From: Thermococcus eurythermalis
Lineage (GTDB): Archaea > Methanobacteriota_B > Thermococci > Thermococcales > Thermococcaceae
Assembly (NCBI RefSeq): GCF_000769655.1
Contig: NZ_CP008887.1
Coordinates: 248,001 to 312,000, forward strand
Direction of reading: 5' to 3'
Length of the DNA stretch: 64,000 nt
Shown: positions 42,494-51,824 of the stretch, piece by piece
Position numbering within the stretch: position 1 is the stretch's first letter
How the letters are laid out: each line of letters opens with the position of its first letter
Notes under the pieces: generated by a model
The model's input: only the letters and a program-made list of their open reading frames with translations
Database searches by the model: none
Told to the model about the DNA's origin: nothing
Translations under genes and position numbers: made by a program

Positions 42494-43690
42494 TCACTCC
42501 TCCCTAAAGGCACCGTACTTCTTGGGGTCATAGAAGGGCGGAGTTACAGTTACAGCCTTCTTGGGCTTGCCCCTAATCTCGACCTCAATTTCGAGGCCCG
42601 GCTTGGCATACTCTTCCTTCACGAAGGCTATTCCGATGCCGATTCCAAGGAGCGGTGAGAGCGTTCCGCTGGTGACCTCACCGATGACCTCACCGTTGGC
42701 CAGAACCTTATAGCCTTCTCTCGGGATTCCCTTGTCAACCATCTTGAAGTGCACCATCTTCCTGCCGAGGCCGCGCTCCCTCTGCTTGAGGAGTGCCTCC
42801 TTGCCTATGAACTCCTTGTCCCAGAATATGGCGAAGTCGAGGTTGGCCTGGAGCGGGGTGACCTCGTCAATATCAGTGCTGAGGAGCTGGAGCTCCTTGG
42901 TCTCGTTTCCGTATAGGGTGTAGCCGGCCTCAAGCCTGAGGGTGTCCCTTGCTCCAAGTCCCGCGGGCTTTATGCCGTACTTCTCGCCGGCCTCCAGAAT
43001 CGTCTCCCAGACGTGCAGGGCCTTTTCGGGCTCGCCCCTCTTCTCCGGGTCGGGGTGGTAGGGGTTCTTATCTTCGAAGTAGACCTCGAAGCCGTTCTCA
43101 CCGGTGTAGCCGCTCCTCGAGAGGAGCATCTTGATTCCGTCGAGTTCAACCTCCTTGGCCTGGAACCACCAGAGTTCGTTGATGTCTATGCCGAAGAGCT
43201 CCTTCGCGAGGTCCCTCGCCTTCGGGCCCTGGATTGAGAACATGACCATGTCGTAGGTCTTGTTTTCGATTTCGAGGTCAAGCTCGCCGAACTTCTCAAT
43301 CCCGCGCTTTATCGCGTTGAACCAGGCGTCGAGCTTCTCAAAGGCGTCGCTGTCGCAGACCATCATGTAGGTGTCGTCCCCCATGTTGAAGACGAGGGTC
43401 TCGTCCTTAACGGCTCCCCTCTCGTTGAGGACGAGCGTGTAGGTTCCGCTTATCGCAGGCGGCTTGCTTATGTCGTTAGTCGTGACGTACTGGAGGAACT
43501 CAAGAGCGTCCTTACCGCGGAATATGAACTCTCCCATGTGGGAGACGTCGAATATTCCAACGCCATTCCTGACGGCGAGGTGCTCCTCCTTTATGCTGGA
43601 GTACCAGATAGGCATCTCCCAGCCCGCAAACTCTTCAACCTTCTTGGCATGCTCCTTATGCCAGTCGAAAAGGTGAACCCTCTTGACCAT
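42494..43690 (-). CDS. gcvT: glycine cleavage T protein (aminomethyltransferase)
   Basis: The 398-aa protein transfers the methylene group of glycine's aminomethyl moiety to a pterin carrier. Family motifs include [34 protein letters not shown] (N-terminal), [26 protein letters not shown] (with the catalytic region) and the C-terminal [23 protein letters not shown] 43690 follows GGTGA. The other gcv genes are not in the window. Confidence 0.95.
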   Translation of the reverse strand: MVKRVHLFDWHKEHAKKVEEFAGWEMPIWYSSIKEEHLAVRNGVGIFDVSHMGEFIFRGKDALEFLQYVTTNDISKPPAISGTYTLVLNERGAVKDETLVFNMGDDTYMMVCDSDAFEKLDAWFNAIKRGIEKFGELDLEIENKTYDMVMFSIQGPKARDLAKELFGIDINELWWFQAKEVELDGIKMLLSRSGYTGENGFEVYFEDKNPYHPDPEKRGEPEKALHVWETILEAGEKYGIKPAGLGARDTLRLEAGYTLYGNETKELQLLSTDIDEVTPLQANLDFAIFWDKEFIGKEALLKQRERGLGRKMVHFKMVDKGIPREGYKVLANGEVIGEVTSGTLSPLLGIGIGIAFVKEEYAKPGLEIEVEIRGKPKKAVTVTPPFYDPKKYGAFREE

Positions 43691-43794
43691 AGCAATCACC
43701 GCTCAAACTTGGACTTGAACGTTATAACGCTTTCCAATAGCTCATCGCAACGATAATAAACATTGGAGGACATATTTATACTTGGGTGACCAAA

Positions 43795-44631
43795 ATGTTT
43801 GAGAGAATTCTGTATCCAACCGACTTTTCTGATGTATCTCTCCACGCGCTGAGGACGTGCATCCCCAAGCTCTTCGAAATGGGGGCCAAGGAGCTCTACC
43901 TCCTCCACGTCATAGACCTGACCGTTGCAGAGCTTGAGGCATTTGAGCTTGAGGAAATCTACCGCGAGAAGCTCGAAGAGCTCGCAAAAGAGCTCAGGGA
44001 GAAGGGAATCAACGCCAAGGCAGAGGTGAGAGTGGGAATTCCTTCTCTGGAGATAGCCGAGGCCAGCGAGGAAGCTGGGGTAGACCTCGTCGTGACGCCA
44101 AGCGTCGGCGAGAACGTATGGAGGCAGATGTTTCTTGGGAGCACCGCCTCGAACCTCACGAGGACGACGAAGAAGCCCGTCCTGTTGCTCAAGTACGTCA
44201 AAAAGGACGACTCCTTTGAGCTGGCGGTGGACTGCTCCGAAATCTTCAGGAGACCCCTCGTGGCGCTCGACTTCTCCAAGTGCTCCATTAAGATAGTCAA
44301 GACCGTCAGGAAGTTCGAGGAGCTCATAGAGAAGGGAATCCTCCTCCACTCGGTCGATTACGGAAAAATCGACGAGCTTGAGCACAACATTGAGATCGCC
44401 AAGGAGAATCTTGAAAAGACTGCCAAAGGAGTCAAAGCCGAGTTCGAACGCGAAGTCCTGGTGGGAGCCGCAAGCCAAGCGATAATAGGAACCGCTCTAG
44501 CCAAAGGGGCAACCCTCATAGTCATCGGCAAGAAGGGACGCAGCGTCCTCAAAGACCTGATACTCGGAAGCACTGCGGAGAGGGTCATGAGGGACTCAAA
44601 AGCTCCCGTCCTCCTCGTCCCGTGCGAGTGA
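43795..44631 (+). CDS. tandem universal stress protein
   Basis: The 278-aa protein joins two Usp domains. The first (residues 1-about 140: YPTDFSDVSLHAL, DLVVTPSVGENVWRQMFLGSTASNL) has lost the ATP motif. The second (about 150-278) has the complete nucleotide-binding pattern GKKGRSVLKDLILGSTAERV and VLLVP. ATG 43795 follows GGGTGA. The role in stress is from the family. Confidence 0.88.
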   Translation: MFERILYPTDFSDVSLHALRTCIPKLFEMGAKELYLLHVIDLTVAELEAFELEEIYREKLEELAKELREKGINAKAEVRVGIPSLEIAEASEEAGVDLVVTPSVGENVWRQMFLGSTASNLTRTTKKPVLLLKYVKKDDSFELAVDCSEIFRRPLVALDFSKCSIKIVKTVRKFEELIEKGILLHSVDYGKIDELEHNIEIAKENLEKTAKGVKAEFEREVLVGAASQAIIGTALAKGATLIVIGKKGRSVLKDLILGSTAERVMRDSKAPVLLVPCE

Positions 44632-44690
44632 CCTCAGACTGGAACGGCTTCCTCATCACTTCGGTAGCTACCCTGTTGCCATCATCGGTC
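44630..44690 (-). ncRNA. candidate box C/D small RNA
   Basis: Reading the minus strand between two convergent genes: box C-like ATGATGG (44679-44685), a 14-base guide, D'-like CCGA (44661-44664), box C' GTGATGA (44653-44659), a 15-base guide, box D CTGA (44634-44637). Spacings match archaeal C/D sRNAs of about 60 bases. Each guide would direct 2'-O-methylation opposite its fifth base from D or D'. The rRNA or tRNA targets could not be checked. Boxes C and D' each differ from consensus at one base. Confidence 0.6.
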
Positions 44691-44720
44691 GTTTCTTCCT
44701 ATCTTTTCGGCCTTATAAAG

Positions 44721-45308
44721 CTACTCCCTCGTGCTCTCGCCGGTCATAACGGCGCTCGCCACGATGTGTGCAAGCCTGAGGGGCTCGGGGATTAAGCCCG
44801 TCCTCGTCGTTACCCTGACGACCTCAAACGCGGTCTCGGGCTCCAGCCCGACGGCCTGGACGTAGAGCTTTCCTGGGATCATCTCAAGGAGCGGCGGGGC
44901 CTTTCTGAGAAGTTCGGCCCGCCCCTCCCAGTCGGGGAAGTGTTTCCTCAGCGCGAGCTCCATCACCTTCAGGTCTGGCCTCTTCCTTACGACGACAATA
45001 ACCGGCAGGCCCGTCTCGCGGTGGAGGGCCTCAAGGTCGACCACGTTGAAGCCGCCGTAGGTAATCCCCTTGAGGAGAATCACCCTCAAGTCCTTGAAGC
45101 GGGAATTGACAACGGCATCGATAAGCTTCTCCGTGGCATCGGTGCCGTCAACGGTTATCCACCTCGATACCGCACCAACGACTTCCCTAGAGCCCTTCAT
45201 GACGACGCCAAAGAGGATTGTCTTCTCCCTTTCGAGCTTGGAAGAAAAGGAGAAGGTCCCGTCGTCAAACCCAACGACGCGGATTTCGGGTTTAACCTTC
45301 CTAATCAT
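44721..45308 (-). CDS. DUF99 family protein (endonuclease V-like)
   Basis: The 195-aa protein fits DUF99/UPF0215: GFDDGTFSF near the start, [40 protein letters not shown] in the middle, and [24 protein letters not shown] at the end. The family is distantly related to endonuclease V; its activity is not established. ATG 45308 overlaps the cutA stop, showing coupling. Confidence 0.85.
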   Translation of the reverse strand: MIRKVKPEIRVVGFDDGTFSFSSKLEREKTILFGVVMKGSREVVGAVSRWITVDGTDATEKLIDAVVNSRFKDLRVILLKGITYGGFNVVDLEALHRETGLPVIVVVRKRPDLKVMELALRKHFPDWEGRAELLRKAPPLLEMIPGKLYVQAVGLEPETAFEVVRVTTRTGLIPEPLRLAHIVASAVMTGESTRE

Positions 45309-45619
45309 CCAAACAGCACCTTCGCCATCCACTCTGAGTACTCCCTGTTGAGCTTGTCGAGGTCAATTCTGGCTATTATGGGAACAGTATAGGGGTGGAG
45401 CTCCTTCAGAGCCTCCCTGAGGTCTTTCCACTTGCTGACCTCGGTCTTGAGAATTACGCCGATTTCCCGGCCCTCCTCGATTTTCCCTTCCCACCAGTAC
45501 ATGGCCTCGTGCTCCCTCATGTTGGCGCAGACTACCAGCTTCCTCTCAAGGAGCTCCCTGACGACTTTCCTAGCGCTCTCCCAGTCAGGGAAGGTCGTGT
45601 AAACGAATATCGCCTCCAT
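45305..45619 (-). CDS. cutA: CutA1-like divalent cation tolerance protein
   Basis: The 104-aa trimeric ferredoxin-like protein has the CutA pattern: [37 protein letters not shown] and [23 protein letters not shown]. Its link to metal tolerance is from bacterial homologues. It lies upstream of, and overlaps, the DUF99 gene. Confidence 0.93.
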   Translation of the reverse strand: MEAIFVYTTFPDWESARKVVRELLERKLVVCANMREHEAMYWWEGKIEEGREIGVILKTEVSKWKDLREALKELHPYTVPIIARIDLDKLNREYSEWMAKVLFG

Positions 45620-45689
45620 CGGACATCCCTTATATAATGGGCCAATAAAGCTTAAATTCATTGTGGGAGAAATTGAAACGGGATGGTGT

Positions 45690-45965
45690 ATGGGCAAGGT
45701 CAGGGCTCACCTAAGGATATACGGAAGAGTCCAGGGAGTGGGATTCCGCTGGAGCATGCAGAGGGAAGCGAGGAAGCTCGGAGTGGCTGGCTGGGTAAGG
45801 AACCTGCCGGACGGCAGCGTCGAAGCAGTCATAGAAGGCGATGAAGAAAGGGTCGAGGCACTGATAGGCTGGGCCCACCAGGGGCCGCCCCTAGCGAGGG
45901 TAACGAGGGTGGAGGTAAAGTGGGAAGAACCGGAGGGCCTTGAGGGCTTCAAGGTCGTTGGGTAG
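45690..45965 (+). CDS. acyP: acylphosphatase
   Basis: The 91-aa enzyme hydrolyses acyl phosphates. The active-site loop [16 protein letters not shown] (residues about 11-26, catalytic Arg) and [16 protein letters not shown] (catalytic Asn) are intact. ATG 45690 follows GGATGGTGT. The 3' end overlaps the convergent regulator gene by 17 bases. Confidence 0.95.
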   Translation: MGKVRAHLRIYGRVQGVGFRWSMQREARKLGVAGWVRNLPDGSVEAVIEGDEERVEALIGWAHQGPPLARVTRVEVKWEEPEGLEGFKVVG

Positions 45966-46542
45966 TCGCCTCAAGGAGAACTCTCTTCGGGCAGTACTTG
46001 ACCTCACAGTAGTTGCACACCAGCTTTTCCTTCTCCCTCTCAGGCGTGTGGAGTATGAACTTCTGGAACCCGCGGATGTCCTTTATCTTTGCGAACGTTT
46101 CGACTGGGAGGGTGCCGTCTATGACGATGAATATCTTGCTCGTTCCCTCCCGCAGGTTTCTGCTGAAGACCTCCATGACGCGGACGTTGTTCTCGGCGAG
46201 AATCCGCATTACCTCGGCAAAGGCCCTCTCGTAGCCCCCCTTATCCACGTCAATCTCAAGCACTTCCCAGCCCATTAAAGGCGCGACGTCTATGAGGCCC
46301 GGAAGAGGGTTCAGGCGCTCGAAAATGAGCTTGAGGGAGTAAGTCTTCTCGATGTATTCTATGGTGTGGTAGATTATCTTCCTGTTCACCCCTATTGCCC
46401 TCGCGAGCTCGCTTATTGGAACCTCCACGTTCCTGATGTAAATTTTACCGTTACGCACGCTCAGGCCGTTCTCAAACAGGAACTCGGCAACCTTTCTTCT
46501 GGCAGGATAGTTCTTGAAGTAAGCCTCGAGTATGAGCATCAT
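45949..46542 (-). CDS. transcriptional regulator with HTH and ACT-like domain
   Basis: The 197-aa protein has an N-terminal HTH ([27 protein letters not shown], residues about 39-65), an ACT-like domain ([36 protein letters not shown], about 92-127), and a C-terminal cysteine cluster CNYCEVKYC that may bind metal. ATG 46542 follows GAGGTGGACAAAG; the earlier ATG 46563 lies upstream of the transcription start predicted from TTTAAATAT (about 46580). The ACT part suggests an amino acid ligand. It is divergent from the PfkB gene. Confidence 0.75.
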   Translation of the reverse strand: MMLILEAYFKNYPARRKVAEFLFENGLSVRNGKIYIRNVEVPISELARAIGVNRKIIYHTIEYIEKTYSLKLIFERLNPLPGLIDVAPLMGWEVLEIDVDKGGYERAFAEVMRILAENNVRVMEVFSRNLREGTSKIFIVIDGTLPVETFAKIKDIRGFQKFILHTPEREKEKLVCNYCEVKYCPKRVLLEATTQRP

Positions 46543-46666
46543 CTTTGTCCACCTCTTACTCATATGTGGGTAGGAATGGATATTTAAACTTTTTTCTGGA
46601 GACAAAGGTTAATAACGCAAATACCCTAATGCCCACACAATTCGAGAGCTGAGGGAGGTGAGAAAG

Positions 46667-47539
46667 ATGTTTGACGTCATCGGGATGGGCAACCTCAACT
46701 ACGACATAATTTTCCTCCTTGACCGCTTCCCCGAGTTCCATGAGAAGGTCGTCTCAAAGGAGGCACACTTCGGCCTCGGAGGTGCCGCCGGGAACACGAT
46801 AAGCTGGCTCGCGACGTTCGGACTGAAGACCGGATTCATCGGCGCCGTTGGAAGGGACGAGATTGGCGAGGCCCACCTGAGGTACTTCGAAAAGCTAGGC
46901 GTTGACACGTCCGGCATAGACGTTGTTGACGTCCCGTCAGGAGTGGCTGTGGCCATGGTTCACGGGGACGACAAGAGGATTATCAAGCACCCCGGCGCCA
47001 ACGCACTCAGGAAGTTCAAGCCGGACTACGCGAGAAAGGCGAAGCTCCTGCACCTCTCGTCCAACCCGCCGGAGCTCATAGAGGAAGCCGTCCGCTTCGC
47101 GAACGCCAACGGAATCCTGATTTCGGTGGACATCGGAGAGGCGACTCTGCCGAGAGAAGTTGAGGGGATGATAGACCACCTCCTGATGAACGAAGACGAG
47201 TACAGGAGGAAGTACGGCTCCCTCGACACTTCCCTCAGCAACGCAAAGAACCTCATAATAACCCTCAATGGGGGAGGAGCACTCGTCCGTGAAGGGGACG
47301 AGACCTACGAAGTCCGCGGACTGAGCGCAAGGGTCGTTGACAGCACGGGGGCGGGAGACTCCTTCGACGCGGGAGTGATTTACGGGGTTCTCCAGGGATG
47401 GTCTCTCAGAGACGCCGCCAAGCTCGGCATGCTCCTGGCCTATCTGACCGTCCAGAAGGTCGGCGCGAGGAGTGCAATAATACCGCTCGAAGAGGTCATC
47501 AAAATGTCAAAAGAGCTGAACCTCGATTTGCCATGGTAA
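46667..47539 (+). CDS. PfkB-family sugar/nucleoside kinase
   Basis: The 290-aa kinase has the N-terminal [18 protein letters not shown] signature and the C-terminal [18 protein letters not shown] with the catalytic Asp. Thermococcales use such enzymes on nucleosides, ribose-1-phosphate, inositol and other substrates; I cannot assign one. ATG 46667 follows GGGAGGTGA. The divergent ACT regulator may control it (inference). Confidence 0.88.
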   Translation: MFDVIGMGNLNYDIIFLLDRFPEFHEKVVSKEAHFGLGGAAGNTISWLATFGLKTGFIGAVGRDEIGEAHLRYFEKLGVDTSGIDVVDVPSGVAVAMVHGDDKRIIKHPGANALRKFKPDYARKAKLLHLSSNPPELIEEAVRFANANGILISVDIGEATLPREVEGMIDHLLMNEDEYRRKYGSLDTSLSNAKNLIITLNGGGALVREGDETYEVRGLSARVVDSTGAGDSFDAGVIYGVLQGWSLRDAAKLGMLLAYLTVQKVGARSAIIPLEEVIKMSKELNLDLPW

Positions 47540-47621
47540 CAATGGCCCTCCACCGTTGGAAAACCTTAAAAATTCGGGCTTCAAAAAAGGTTAGAGAGGC
47601 TAAAGAGCGGAGGTGAGCCCT

Positions 47622-47909
47622 TTGGAAATAGTGATTGACAACTTCAAGCCAAAGATAACAAGGCCATTCAAGAGAAAAAACGAGTACTGGGTCAAGCTCA
47701 TCCTTCCTGATGGAGAGGAGTACATAATGAAGTTCAAGAGCCCCCTTGAGGCAGAGGACGCGATATACGGCATGCTCGACGACCTTCAGGTCTACGGAGG
47801 AAAGGTCAAGCTCAAGCTCCGCGAGGGGAACGTCATCGAGGACATCGAGGTTATCGAGCTCTACAAGCCGTCCGCAAAGGAACTCCTCAACGAGTACTTC
47901 AACGACTGA
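47622..47909 (+). CDS. small conserved-looking protein of unknown function
   Basis: The 95-aa beta-rich protein (NEYWVKLILPDGEEYIMKFKSPLEAEDAIYGML) resembles an OB- or barrel-like fold. TTG 47622 is preferred because GGAGGTGA (47609-47616) lies five bases upstream and the in-frame GTG 47613 falls inside that site. It is 75 bases after the kinase. Its own TATA-like site is CCTTAAAAATTC. Confidence 0.65.
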   Translation: MEIVIDNFKPKITRPFKRKNEYWVKLILPDGEEYIMKFKSPLEAEDAIYGMLDDLQVYGGKVKLKLREGNVIEDIEVIELYKPSAKELLNEYFND

Positions 47910-47948
47910 CGTCCTTTTCTGTTCATTATCGTTGTCATTTTGACAGGA

Positions 47949-47961
47949 AACTTATATATAG
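47949..47961 (+). promoter_or_regulatory. TATA box of the TFE gene
   Basis: ACTTATATATAGC is a strong TATA box, about 80 bases before the GTG start of tfe, leaving an unusually long leader of about 55 bases that includes short inverted repeats (CAATA...TATTG and GGTG...CACC). Confidence 0.6.
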
Positions 47962-48041
47962 CCCCACGCCCAATATTTATATTGGAGTCTATCCGTTTAG
48001 GTGTCTTAGGCACCACGATCAAATACGTGGAGGTCGTCCCA

Positions 48042-48578
48042 GTGGCAAGACGGAAGGACAAGGAGCTCATCGAGATTGCAATGGACATCGGTGGAGAAGA
48101 GGCCGTTGAGGTAGTTAAGGCCCTCGAAAAAATGAAGGAAGCCACCGACGAGGAGCTGGCCGAGAAAACGGGCATAAGGGTCAACACTGTGAGAAGAATA
48201 CTCTACCAGCTCAACGATCAGGGGCTGGCCGACTTCAAGAGAATCCGCGACCCGGAGACGGGGTGGTATTACTACTACTGGCGCCTTGAGACCAAGAGGC
48301 TGCCCGAAGTAATAAGGGCCAAGAAAATGGCCGAACTGAAGAAGCTCAAGGAGATGCTCGAAGAGGAGACCAGCGAGATTTACTACTGGTGCGGTGAGGA
48401 GGGGCACCCGAGGCTCACCTTCGACGAGGCCATGGAGTACGAGTTCCAGTGCCCGATATGCGGTAAGATGCTCATGCAGTACGACAACAGCCGAATTGTC
48501 GAAGAGCTCAAGAAGCGTATAGAAGAGCTTGAAATTGAACTGGGCCTCAGGAAGAAGCCCAGGCAGAAGAAGAGTTAA
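48042..48578 (+). CDS. tfe: transcription initiation factor TFE (alpha subunit)
   Basis: The 178-aa factor has an N-terminal extended winged helix (residues about 5-85: [38 protein letters not shown]) and a zinc ribbon C...C-CPICGK region. TFE aids promoter opening by RNA polymerase with TBP and TFB. GTG 48042 follows GGAGGT and gives the usual N-terminus. The DUF2110 gene follows after about 46 bases. Confidence 0.94.
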   Translation: MARRKDKELIEIAMDIGGEEAVEVVKALEKMKEATDEELAEKTGIRVNTVRRILYQLNDQGLADFKRIRDPETGWYYYYWRLETKRLPEVIRAKKMAELKKLKEMLEEETSEIYYWCGEEGHPRLTFDEAMEYEFQCPICGKMLMQYDNSRIVEELKKRIEELEIELGLRKKPRQKKS

Positions 48579-48624
48579 AATAAGGGGGAATGGCTCCCTT
48601 TAATGAACTTCGGGGATGGTGAAG

Positions 48625-49356
48625 ATGGAAGAAGTGGTTATTCTTGAGAAGGTTTACGGGGACAGGAGCGGTTTTGACAAGCTCAACAGGAAGCTCCGCC
48701 CCCTTTTGGCGGACCTGGAAGTCGAGTGGAAGCTCTCGGCAACGACCAAGAACTGGGTGAAGGTAAGCCTCTCCGGCGAGGACGAAGAGGTAAGCGCCAA
48801 CCTCGTCAGAGAGGAGTTCGGCGAGGTTCCCTACAGCCTCAAGAACGTTGAAGTTGGGAAGACCTACAGGGGGCGCTTCATAGACCTCGGTAAGGTCGGG
48901 TACGGCACCTACGTCGATATAGGGATTTTCAAGCCCAGGCCAAAGGACGCGCTAATTCCCCTTTACTACCTCAAGAAGACCTTCAGGGACAAGCCGGTAA
49001 GGCAGATGATACGCGAGTTCGGCTGGATTGACAACCTCCCGGTAGAGGTGGAAGTCACTGACATCGAGTTTGGGGCGAGGGAAGTCGAGCTCGCCTTCAG
49101 CGAAGCCCAGCTGAGGAAGATTAAGGAGTGGCTGAGCGACGGCCACGACAAGCTCTTCATAGCGGGAACCATAAGCGAGAAGGTCGAAGAGGCGCTTATC
49201 AAAACCGGTCACGGAAGGGACGTCAAGAGGATGGAAGAGCTCGGGCTCATGGAGACCCTTCTCGTCCTAAAGAAGGGCACCCAGGCACCGGGCATCATCA
49301 AGGAAATCGGCCCCCACCTCAAGGGAGCCGTTTTCGGGGCAATCAAGTTTGAATGA
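48625..49356 (+). CDS. DUF2110-like protein
   Basis: The 243-aa protein has an S1/OB-like section (VGKTYRGRFIDLGKVGYGTYVDIGIFKPRPKDALIPL) that could bind RNA. It fits the archaeal DUF2110 family, often found beside tfe in Thermococcales. ATG 48625 follows GGTGA. Its 3' end overlaps the convergent membrane gene by 14 bases. No function is established. Confidence 0.8.
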   Translation: MEEVVILEKVYGDRSGFDKLNRKLRPLLADLEVEWKLSATTKNWVKVSLSGEDEEVSANLVREEFGEVPYSLKNVEVGKTYRGRFIDLGKVGYGTYVDIGIFKPRPKDALIPLYYLKKTFRDKPVRQMIREFGWIDNLPVEVEVTDIEFGAREVELAFSEAQLRKIKEWLSDGHDKLFIAGTISEKVEEALIKTGHGRDVKRMEELGLMETLLVLKKGTQAPGIIKEIGPHLKGAVFGAIKFE

Positions 49357-50701
49357 CCGAGTGAACGAGCCTGACTGCGAGCACTGAAATGAGAACCAGG
49401 ACGTAGGGGAATAACCCCTCAACGAAAGGTGCCATCAGAAAGAACGCAAGCGTCGAGAGCGTTATGAACGCAGTCGGGCCCTTCCACCTTATTTTTCTAA
49501 AACTTGCCGCCAGGGCGTAGAGCAAAACTACAAGGCTTAAGAAAGACTGCGATACTATGCCCTCAAAGAAACCCACGTTGAACTGAAAGCTCGTCCAACT
49601 TGCCAACCAGTCGGAGCCGTAAACTCTAACCAGAGCTCCAAAGCCAGCCCACGTCAGGACAAGGTAGAGATAGTTCATGGACTTTCTTCCGGGGTACGTG
49701 AGGGCGAGAAACAGGGGAAACAGCAGGGCGTAGGGGTTCACGAGGGACGCGACGAGCGTGGCGAACGAAAGCACCAGTACCTGAACAGTTCTTCCCATGC
49801 CAGGGGTAACTGGCAGGTTCATTGCCAGGGCAAGGGCGAGGAGCATCAGTACGACGCCCGGGAGGACTGAGCCGAGGGCACAGACCTCGGAGCGGAAGAC
49901 CGGCGAAGATAGGGCCAGCCCAAGGGCGACAAAGCCGAGTCCCCTCTCATGTCTGGGCGCAACATAAAAGAACAGTCCTGCCATTGAGAGGAGGAGAAGC
50001 CAGTGAACCAGCCAGAGGTTCTCGTCAACCGGAGGGATGACGGAAAGAATGCCTCCCACCAATGTAGCCAGTGGAGAAGACGACGCTCCACCGGATGAAA
50101 CGGTCAGTGCCTCAAAGAGGAAATTCACTGAGTTTTCAGAGAGAGAAGGTTCATTGGAGACAAAGAACCACGAAAGTACCAAAGAAGCCGCAAGGATAAA
50201 GAACCTGGGGGAGTAGTCCCTGCCCTTTCTGAGACTGAGCACCACGAGAATGATTATAGCCAGCGCCAGCACTGCAAAGACGGTTAATGCCTCCTTAGTA
50301 GGGGCCCAGATTTCGGAGAAAGCCTCGTGCGTCAGGTAGATGTTGTCCTCGGCCCCGGTTATAAAAACGGTGTCGTTAACGACAACCACCATCGGGGAAA
50401 GGGAGAAGCTTTCAGGGAGACCCGTCAGGTTCCAAAGCAGTCTCATCTCGGGGTTCTCGTAGACGTTACCAACGAGAACTGTTGTGCCGTTTCCGTGCTC
50501 CAAGACCTCACCGAGCTTTGCATCAACGTAGCGCGCCCAGCCCCTCGCCCATGCGTCCTCTCCGGGAACAACTTGATAGGTTGTGTTGGACTGCAAAAAC
50601 TCTTCAAAACTGGCCTTATCAGGATAATAACTAACCCCGCCGGCAGAAACGGGCGGCAAGAGGAGCAGGAGAAGCAAAAGCACGGCCGAAACCTTTCTCA
50701 T
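49343..50701 (-). CDS. secreted-domain plus polytopic membrane protein
   Basis: The 452-aa protein has a signal peptide (MRKVSAVLLLLLLLLPPVSAGG), an extracytoplasmic domain of about 110 residues with several N-glycosylation sequons (SNTTY, NGTT, NDT), and some ten membrane helices. Its family is not recognised; it could be a glycosyltransferase-like or transport protein. A GC-rich structured element lies directly upstream. Confidence 0.78.
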   Translation of the reverse strand: MRKVSAVLLLLLLLLPPVSAGGVSYYPDKASFEEFLQSNTTYQVVPGEDAWARGWARYVDAKLGEVLEHGNGTTVLVGNVYENPEMRLLWNLTGLPESFSLSPMVVVVNDTVFITGAEDNIYLTHEAFSEIWAPTKEALTVFAVLALAIIILVVLSLRKGRDYSPRFFILAASLVLSWFFVSNEPSLSENSVNFLFEALTVSSGGASSSPLATLVGGILSVIPPVDENLWLVHWLLLLSMAGLFFYVAPRHERGLGFVALGLALSSPVFRSEVCALGSVLPGVVLMLLALALAMNLPVTPGMGRTVQVLVLSFATLVASLVNPYALLFPLFLALTYPGRKSMNYLYLVLTWAGFGALVRVYGSDWLASWTSFQFNVGFFEGIVSQSFLSLVVLLYALAASFRKIRWKGPTAFITLSTLAFFLMAPFVEGLFPYVLVLISVLAVRLVHSVIQT

Positions 50702-50741
50702 TCTCCCCCCTCTGTTATAAGTGGAGACAGGGGTTAAAAGC

Positions 50742-50806
50742 TTAACGTAGCCTGGTCCAGCGCGGCCCCATCGCAACGGCTCCCGCCGGCCTGAGCCGCG
50801 CCGGGG
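50742..50806. other. GC-rich structured element, possible small RNA
   Basis: In an AT-rich gap, about 60 bases are very GC-rich. AGCGCGGC (50759-50766) pairs with GCCGCGC (50795-50801), and CGGC-tccc-GCCG forms an inner hairpin, leaving an internal loop. A tRNA-like GTAGCCTGGTCCAG precedes it but no T arm or anticodon arm follows, so it is not a tRNA. It may be a hairpin RNA of H/ACA type or a tRNA relic; the strand is undecided and no ACA box was found. Confidence 0.35.
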
Positions 50807-50831
50807 AAAAATGAGTAAAAGGAGTTAAAAA

Positions 50832-51728
50832 TCACTCGGTTTTCTGCTCCTCTCCCTCCCCCTTGAGCTCCTCAAGCTTCTTCACGAGCTCATCGGCTAT
50901 CTCCATGAAGGCCTTCGCCGCAGGGGTGTCGCCGTAGAGGACTATCGGCATGCCGGCGTCGCTGGCTTCCCTGGCCTTGAGGTCTATCGGGACATCACCG
51001 AGGAAATCAACCCCCTCCTTCTCGGCCAGCTTCCTGCCTCCGCCCTTGCCGAAGAGGTCAATCTCGTTGCCGCAGTGCGGACAGATGAGGTAGCTCATGT
51101 TTTCAACGACGGCTATGTAGGGCACTTCCATCTTCTTCATCATGTTGACGGCCTTGCCGGTGTCGAGGAGGGCAACTTCCTGTGGGGTAGTGACTATAAC
51201 CGCCGCGTCGAGCTGGACGTTCTGGACGACCGTGAGGATTTCATCGCCCGTTCCGGGCGGGAAGTCGATTATCATGAAGTCGAGCTCACCCCACTTCACG
51301 TCGCCGAGGAGCTGTTTGATGGCCTTGGTAACGAGGGCCCCACGCCAGATTATCGGCTGGTCTTCGGGGACGAGGAAGCCCATGCTCATGACTTTGATCG
51401 GGGTCGTCTGGCCGAGGAAGTCGTTCATGGGGGGAATCATCTCGAAGTGCCCGTCCTCCATGCGCTCGGCCAGGACATCGGCCTTGTCAACGCCGAGCAT
51501 CTTCGCCACGTTCGGCCCGTGTATGTCCGCGTCGAGGAGGCCAACGTAGTAGCCCTTCTTGGCGAGGGCCGTGGCAAGGTTAACCGCAACGGTGCTCTTT
51601 CCAACGCCACCCTTACCGCTGAGGACGGCTATCCTGTACTTCCACTTCTTCTGCTTCTCCTTAATCCTCTCGGTGAGCGGGTCAGTGCCCAGACCACCCA
51701 CGTTAAGTGTCGGAGCCTTGATCGTCAT
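50832..51728 (-). CDS. mrp: Mrp/NBP35-type Fe-S cluster carrier ATPase
   Basis: The 298-aa protein has the Walker A VLSGKGGVGKSTVAVNLA (residues about 34-51), DADIHGPNVAKMLG, FPPGTGDE and the cluster-binding CPHC motif (about 214-217). It is expected to carry or insert Fe-S clusters, needed for the many ferredoxin-linked enzymes encoded next to it. ATG 51728 follows GGTGATG. Confidence 0.93.
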   Translation of the reverse strand: MTIKAPTLNVGGLGTDPLTERIKEKQKKWKYRIAVLSGKGGVGKSTVAVNLATALAKKGYYVGLLDADIHGPNVAKMLGVDKADVLAERMEDGHFEMIPPMNDFLGQTTPIKVMSMGFLVPEDQPIIWRGALVTKAIKQLLGDVKWGELDFMIIDFPPGTGDEILTVVQNVQLDAAVIVTTPQEVALLDTGKAVNMMKKMEVPYIAVVENMSYLICPHCGNEIDLFGKGGGRKLAEKEGVDFLGDVPIDLKAREASDAGMPIVLYGDTPAAKAFMEIADELVKKLEELKGEGEEQKTE

Positions 51729-51824
51729 TTACATCACCGGAGAGAATAGTTCGGGCAACTTAAAAACCTTTGTCCCAAAATCCGGCAGAATTGCTCAAAT
51801 ATGGGTAGAAAAGAGGGGAAAGGT

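Noticed and set aside
50742-50806. A tRNA gene at the GC-rich element
   Set aside because: The D-arm-like segment is not followed by an anticodon arm or a TTCAAAT T loop, and no acceptor stem closes it.
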